Assembly: GCF_030816615.1 (NCBI RefSeq)
Contig: NZ_JAUSYD010000001.1
Location: forward strand, 6,160,501 to 6,224,500
Length of the DNA stretch: 64,000 nucleotides
Direction of reading: 5' to 3'
Source: Streptomyces sp. B1I3
GTDB lineage: Bacteria; Actinomycetota; Actinomycetes; Streptomycetales; Streptomycetaceae
The notes beneath the pieces were generated by a model. It ran no database searches. It was not told where the DNA came from and saw only the letters and a list, made by a program, of their open reading frames with translations. Shown here in pieces: positions 60,456 through 64,000 of this stretch (positions are counted from its first letter, which is position 1; every line of letters begins with the position of its first letter). The position numbers and the translations under genes are program-made.

Positions 60456-61253
60456 ATGAGCGATGTACTGGAGCTGGTGGACGTATCAGTGGTCCGCGAC
60501 GGACGCGCTCTGGTGGACGACGTCTCCTGGTCGGTCAAGGAGGGGGAGCGCTGGGTCATCGTCGGCCCGAACGGCGCCGGAAAGACCACCCTCCTCAACA
60601 TCGCGTCCAGCTACCTCTTCCCGAGCACCGGCACGGCCAAGGTCCTCGGCGAACAGCTCGGTGGCGTCGGCACCGACGTCTTCGAGCTCCGCCCCCGCAT
60701 CGGCATGGCAGGGGTCGCCATGGCCGACAAGCTCCCCAGGCGCCAGACGGTCCTGCAGACGGTCCTCACCGCCGCCTACGGCATGACCGCCACGTGGCAC
60801 GAGAACTACGAGGCCGTCGACGAGGAGCGCGCCCGGGCCTTCCTCGACCGGCTCGGGATGAGCGACTACCTCGACCGGAAGTTCGGCACCCTCTCCGAGG
60901 GGGAGCGCAAGCGCACCCTCATCGCCCGCGCCATGATGACCGACCCCGAGCTGCTCCTGCTCGACGAGCCCGCCGCGGGCCTCGACCTCGGGGGCCGCGA
61001 GGACCTGGTCCGCCGCCTGGGACGGCTCGCCCGCGACCCGTACGCCCCCTCCATGGTCATGGTGACCCACCACGTCGAGGAGATCCCGCCCGGCTTCACC
61101 CACGTCCTGATGATCCGGCAGGGCAAGGTGCTCGCCGCCGGCCCCATGGAGACCGAGCTCAGCTCCCGCAACCTCTCCCTCTGCTTCGGCCTGCCGCTCG
61201 TCGTCGAGCACCACGGCGACCGTTACACGGCCCGCGGGCTGCCCCTCTCCTGA
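60456..61253 (+). CDS. Stand-alone ABC transporter ATP-binding protein
   Basis: 265-residue ABC ATPase with Walker A VGPNGAGKTTLLNIASSYLFPS, signature LSEGERKRTLIARAMM (an LSEGE variant), Walker B LLLLDEPAAGLDLGGRE and the switch histidine in MVTHHVEEIPPGFTH. No permease gene is adjacent, so its membrane partner or non-transport role is unknown; the sequence resembles ModF/YlmA-type ATPases. ATG (MSDVLELVDVSVV) with GGGGAGA further upstream. Confidence 0.85.
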   Translation: MSDVLELVDVSVVRDGRALVDDVSWSVKEGERWVIVGPNGAGKTTLLNIASSYLFPSTGTAKVLGEQLGGVGTDVFELRPRIGMAGVAMADKLPRRQTVLQTVLTAAYGMTATWHENYEAVDEERARAFLDRLGMSDYLDRKFGTLSEGERKRTLIARAMMTDPELLLLDEPAAGLDLGGREDLVRRLGRLARDPYAPSMVMVTHHVEEIPPGFTHVLMIRQGKVLAAGPMETELSSRNLSLCFGLPLVVEHHGDRYTARGLPLS

Positions 61254-61320
61254 CTCCTGCCCGGCAGCCGCTTCCCCGGCGCCCTGTCGGCGGAGGTGAC
61301 CGGCGCCCTACGATGACCGG

Positions 61321-61749
61321 GTGGACATCGACGCGTGGGTGTGGTGGCTGATCGGCGCGGTGGGACTGGGCATCCCCCTCGTCCTGACCGCGATGCCCGA
61401 ATTCGGGATGTTCGCCGTCGGAGCGGTGGCCGCGGCCGTCGTCGCGGCCCTCGGCGGTGGCATCGTCGCCCAAGTACTCGTCTTCGTCGTGGTGTCGGTG
61501 GCGCTGATCGCCGTCGTACGCCCGATCGCCGCCCGGCACCGGGCGAGCCAGGCCCCGCACGCCACCGGCATCGACGCCCTGAAAGGCCGTCAGGCCGTCG
61601 TCCTGGAACGCGTGGACGGCAGCGGCGGCCGCATCAAGCTCGCCGGTGAGGTCTGGTCCGCGCGCTCCCTCGACAGCGACCAGAGCTTCGAACCGGGCCG
61701 CCAGGTCGATGTCGTGGACATCGACGGTGCGACGGCCGTCGTCATGTGA
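61321..61749 (+). CDS. NfeD family membrane protein
   Basis: 142 residues: three to four hydrophobic segments (about 7-70: WVWWLIGAVGLGIPLVL, FAVGAVAAAVVAALGGGIVAQVLVFVVVSVALIAVV) and a C-terminal OB-fold (GRQAVVLERVDGSGGRIKLAGEVWSARSL...GRQVDVVDIDGATAVV). NfeD proteins partner with SPFH/stomatin proteins, whose gene lies downstream here. GTG start with TACGAT 6 nt before it, suggesting a leaderless mRNA. Confidence 0.88.
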   Translation: MDIDAWVWWLIGAVGLGIPLVLTAMPEFGMFAVGAVAAAVVAALGGGIVAQVLVFVVVSVALIAVVRPIAARHRASQAPHATGIDALKGRQAVVLERVDGSGGRIKLAGEVWSARSLDSDQSFEPGRQVDVVDIDGATAVVM

Positions 61750-61895
61750 GCGAACCCGTCCCACGGCAGGCCACGGTCTGCCACACTCGAAGTCGATCAT
61801 CATGAGACCGCAACTGTCATAAGGAACGGGACCGTTGTGACCGTTCGACCGCGAACATCGCGATCCGTCGGCAACCGAAGGGCACGAGGCACACG

Positions 61896-62825
61896 ATGCA
61901 ACCGATCATCATCGTCCTGATCATTCTGGTGGTGCTCGTCTTCATCGCCCTGATCAAGACGATCCAGGTCATCCCGCAGGCCAGTGCCGCCATCGTGGAG
62001 CGCTTCGGCCGCTACACCCGCACGCTCAACGCCGGGCTGAACATCGTCGTCCCGTTCATCGACTCGATCCGTAACCGGATCGACCTCCGCGAACAGGTCG
62101 TCCCCTTCCCGCCCCAGCCGGTGATCACCCAGGACAACCTCGTCGTCAACATCGACACCGTCATCTACTACCAGGTGACCGACGCCCGCGCCGCGACCTA
62201 CGAGGTCGCCAGCTACATCCAGGCGATCGAGCAGCTCACCGTCACGACCCTGCGCAACATCATCGGCGGCATGGACCTCGAGCGGACCCTGACCTCCCGC
62301 GAGGAGATCAACGCGGCGCTGCGCGGAGTCCTGGACGAAGCCACCGGCAAGTGGGGCATCCGTGTCAACCGCGTCGAGCTCAAGGCCATCGAGCCGCCCA
62401 CCTCCATCCAGGACTCGATGGAGAAGCAGATGCGCGCCGACCGTGACAAGCGCGCCGCCATCCTCACCGCCGAAGGCATCAGGCAGTCCGCCATCCTCAC
62501 CGCGGAGGGCGAGAAGCAGTCCGCGATCCTGCGCGCGGAGGGCGAGGCGAAGGCGTCCGCCCTGCGTGCCGAGGGCGAGGCCCAGGCCATCCGTACGGTC
62601 TTCGAGTCCATCCACGCCGGGGACCCGGACCAGAAGCTCCTCTCCTACCAGTACCTCCAGATGCTCCCCAAGATCGCCGAGGGCGACGCCAACAAGCTCT
62701 GGATCGTCCCCAGCGAGATCGGCGACGCGCTGAAGGGTCTCAGTGGGGCCTTCGGCAACCTCGGCGGAGGCGTCCCCGGCTTCAACACCGGTCAGGAGCG
62801 CCGGGAGCAGCCCCCGGTCGACTGA
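61896..62825 (+). CDS. SPFH domain (stomatin/slipin-like) membrane protein
   Basis: 309 residues. One N-terminal membrane helix (PIIIVLIILVVLVFIALI), the SPFH domain (IPQASAAIVERFGRYTRTLNAGLNIVVPFIDSIRNRIDLREQVV), then a long charged alpha-helical coiled-coil (QMRADRDKRAAILTAEGIRQSAILTAEGEK...) and a glycine-rich tail. It forms oligomeric scaffolds in membrane microdomains together with NfeD. ATG preceded by CACGAGG. 146 bp after the NfeD gene. Confidence 0.9.
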   Translation: MQPIIIVLIILVVLVFIALIKTIQVIPQASAAIVERFGRYTRTLNAGLNIVVPFIDSIRNRIDLREQVVPFPPQPVITQDNLVVNIDTVIYYQVTDARAATYEVASYIQAIEQLTVTTLRNIIGGMDLERTLTSREEINAALRGVLDEATGKWGIRVNRVELKAIEPPTSIQDSMEKQMRADRDKRAAILTAEGIRQSAILTAEGEKQSAILRAEGEAKASALRAEGEAQAIRTVFESIHAGDPDQKLLSYQYLQMLPKIAEGDANKLWIVPSEIGDALKGLSGAFGNLGGGVPGFNTGQERREQPPVD

Positions 62826-62903
62826 CCGGCCCACACCTTCGGGCATGATCGGTGAGGCCCCTCGACCTTCATGGCGGGGAGGCGTCACTGACCATCGAAG
62901 GAG

Positions 62904-63677
62904 ATGGCCTTGTCCATCTGGGAAATGCTCGCGGTCCTCGCGGCCGGAGTCGGCGCCGGGACGATCAACACCATCGTCGGCTCAGGCACATTGATCACCT
63001 TCCCCGTCCTGCTCGCCACCGGGCTGCCCCCGGTCACCGCCACGGTCTCCAACGCCCTCGGACTGATCCCGGGGTCGGTCAGCGGCGCCATCGGATACCG
63101 CAAGGAGCTCGCCGGCCAGCGCCGCCGCATCCTCAAGCTGAGCGTCGCAGCCCTCATCGGCGGCCTCACCGGCGCCACACTGCTGCTGGCGCTGCCCTCC
63201 ACGGCCTTCGAGACGATCGTCCCCGTCCTGGTGGCACTCGCACTCGTCCTGGTCATCCTGCAGCCCCGCATCAGCAAGGCGGTCCAGCGGCGCCGCGACC
63301 GCACCGGCACGCCCGCCCGTCCCGACGGCGGGCCGCTCCTGTTCACCGGACTCATGCTCGCCAGCGTCTACGGCGGCTACTTCACGGCCGCCCAGGGGAT
63401 CATCTACCTGTCCCTCATGGGCATGCTGCTCGACGACACCGTGCAGAGGCTCAACGCCGTCAAGAACGTCCTCGCCGCCGTCGTCAACAGCGTCGCGGCA
63501 CTCTTCTTCCTCTTCGTCGCGGACTTCGACTGGACGGCCGTCGTGCTCATCGCCGTGGGCTCCGCGATCGGTGGGCAGATAGGGGCGAAGGTGGGCCGCC
63601 GGCTCAGTCCGCGCCTGCTGCGGGCCCTCATCGTCGTCGTCGGCACCGCCGCCATCGTCCAACTGCTGCTGCGCTGA
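62904..63677 (+). CDS. TauE/SafE family sulfite or anion exporter
   Basis: 257-residue membrane protein with about eight helices in two repeats. Signature segments: AAGVGAGTINTIVGSGTLITFPVLLATGLPPVTATVSNALGLIPG in repeat one and GLMLASVYGGYFTAAQGIIYLSLMGML in repeat two. Members export sulfite, sulfonates or other organic anions; the substrate is not predictable. ATG with GAAGGAG upstream. A strong terminator follows. Confidence 0.87.
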   Translation: MALSIWEMLAVLAAGVGAGTINTIVGSGTLITFPVLLATGLPPVTATVSNALGLIPGSVSGAIGYRKELAGQRRRILKLSVAALIGGLTGATLLLALPSTAFETIVPVLVALALVLVILQPRISKAVQRRRDRTGTPARPDGGPLLFTGLMLASVYGGYFTAAQGIIYLSLMGMLLDDTVQRLNAVKNVLAAVVNSVAALFFLFVADFDWTAVVLIAVGSAIGGQIGAKVGRRLSPRLLRALIVVVGTAAIVQLLLR

Positions 63678-63680
63678 AGG

Positions 63681-63716
63681 CGGGAGGCCCGTCCCCGGCC
63701 GGGGACGGGCCTCCCG
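63681..63716. terminator. Bidirectional terminator, TauE-like / HNH gene
   Basis: Perfect 16-bp stem (CGGGAGGCCCGTCCCC and complement) with a GGCC centre, directly after the TauE/SafE stop and 10 bp beyond the HNH stop. Confidence 0.9.
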
Positions 63717-63726
63717 TGCACGCCGG

Positions 63727-64000
63727 TTACGCAGCGGACCGCGCCAGCCACTCCGGCAGCGCGGACCGGTCACCGGATCCCAGCGCGAGCAGCATGGCAT
63801 CCGCGGGCGAGGGCACGAACGGCTGCCGCAGCAGCGGCATGCCCGCCTGCTCCGGGGTCCTGGCCGCCTTGCGGTGGTTGTCCTCGGCGCACGACGCCAC
63901 GGTGTTCAGCCACGTGTCCTGACCCCCCTGCGCACGCGGCACCACGTGGTCCACGGTGCTCGCCCGCCGCCCGCAGTACGCGCACCGGTGCTGGTCCCGT
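63727..64000 (-). CDS. HNH endonuclease, 5' end cut off by window edge
   Basis: The C-terminal 90 residues are visible: RDQHRCAYCGRRASTVDHVV continuing PRAQGGQDTWLNTVASCAEDNHRKAARTPEQAG. The CxxC zinc pair, the DHVVPR histidine motif and the C...NHRKA second pair are those of the HNH fold (MvaI/Cas9-like, phage-type small HNH proteins). It is usually a small stand-alone host gene in streptomycetes; role unknown. The start lies beyond the window. Confidence 0.85.
   Translation of the reverse strand, partial: RDQHRCAYCGRRASTVDHVVPRAQGGQDTWLNTVASCAEDNHRKAARTPEQAGMPLLRQPFVPSPADAMLLALGSGDRSALPEWLARSAA

Overview
The window is a piece of a high-GC actinobacterial chromosome, almost certainly Streptomyces. 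The support is gene content: a Gbn-type GATC-binding nucleoid protein, a decayed chaplin gene, the mycobacterial-type FabG/InhA pair, a PhoP-type phosphate transporter, and very GC-rich third codon positions throughout. From memory the gene order follows the conserved Streptomyces core around S. coelicolor SCO1867-SCO1795. No phage, IS element, CRISPR array, rRNA or tRNA was seen. This is ordinary core chromosome rather than an accessory island.

Layout. 1-2324 (-): ectoine operon ectA-ectB-ectC, with ectC cut by the window edge. 2661-5005: a class V aminotransferase (-) divergent from an amidohydrolase (+). 5355-14690: a cobalamin locus. cobD-cobQ-chelatase-cobO-cobB run as one minus-strand operon with start/stop overlaps behind a cobalamin riboswitch; a ZIP metal transporter (+) and a CobE-CobC fusion (-) follow. 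14786-16350: small membrane protein and PitH phosphate transporter with a PHO box. 16591-23753: aldolase, alpha/beta hydrolase, a hypothetical protein, a VOC protein, an ABC-F ATPase with a tiny leader ORF, gbn and an enoyl-CoA hydratase. 23793-26923: alkaline-shock envelope cluster (two Asp23 proteins, small membrane protein, DUF6286, AmaP). 27009-31785 (-): frameshifted SDR, GH15 trehalase/glucoamylase-like enzyme, SURF1, zinc-ribbon-like protein, DEDDh exonuclease with BRCT. 31944-35458 (+): VIT transporter, sterol-desaturase-like protein, lysoplasmalogenase, alcohol dehydrogenase.

35519-43277: secreted subtilase (-), DUF485/acetate symporter pair (+), moaA (+), a small zinc-motif protein (-), DUF3099 (-), GlsB-like protein (+), tyrS (-). 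43341-46255 (-): TldE/TldD peptidase pair. 46523-48015 (+): fabG-inhA fatty-acid elongation reductases. 48192-51848: secreted protein, FadR-type regulator divergent from a CynX/NimT transporter with its tiny companion protein, small membrane protein, SixA phosphatase. 51972-56963: serB (-), a double-FHA ABCG-type transporter (+), a secreted SLT transglycosylase (-). 57478-64000: GAF histidine kinase/LuxR regulator pair, chpE remnant, hypothetical protein (-), ABC ATPase, NfeD and SPFH proteins, TauE/SafE permease and an HNH endonuclease cut by the window edge.

Regulatory signals are unusually readable here. They include a B12 riboswitch with a short ORF between it and cobD, a PHO box, palindromic operators in front of the enoyl-CoA hydratase and the CynX-like transporter, perfect terminator hairpins between convergent genes, and several -10 boxes (TANNNT) placed 6-7 nt before the start codon, which suggests leaderless mRNAs. 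I found no convincing unknown multi-gene system. The best candidates for new biology are the leaderless eight-residue ORF before the ABC-F gene, the B12-riboswitch/short-ORF arrangement, the GATC cluster before gbn and the chpE remnant.
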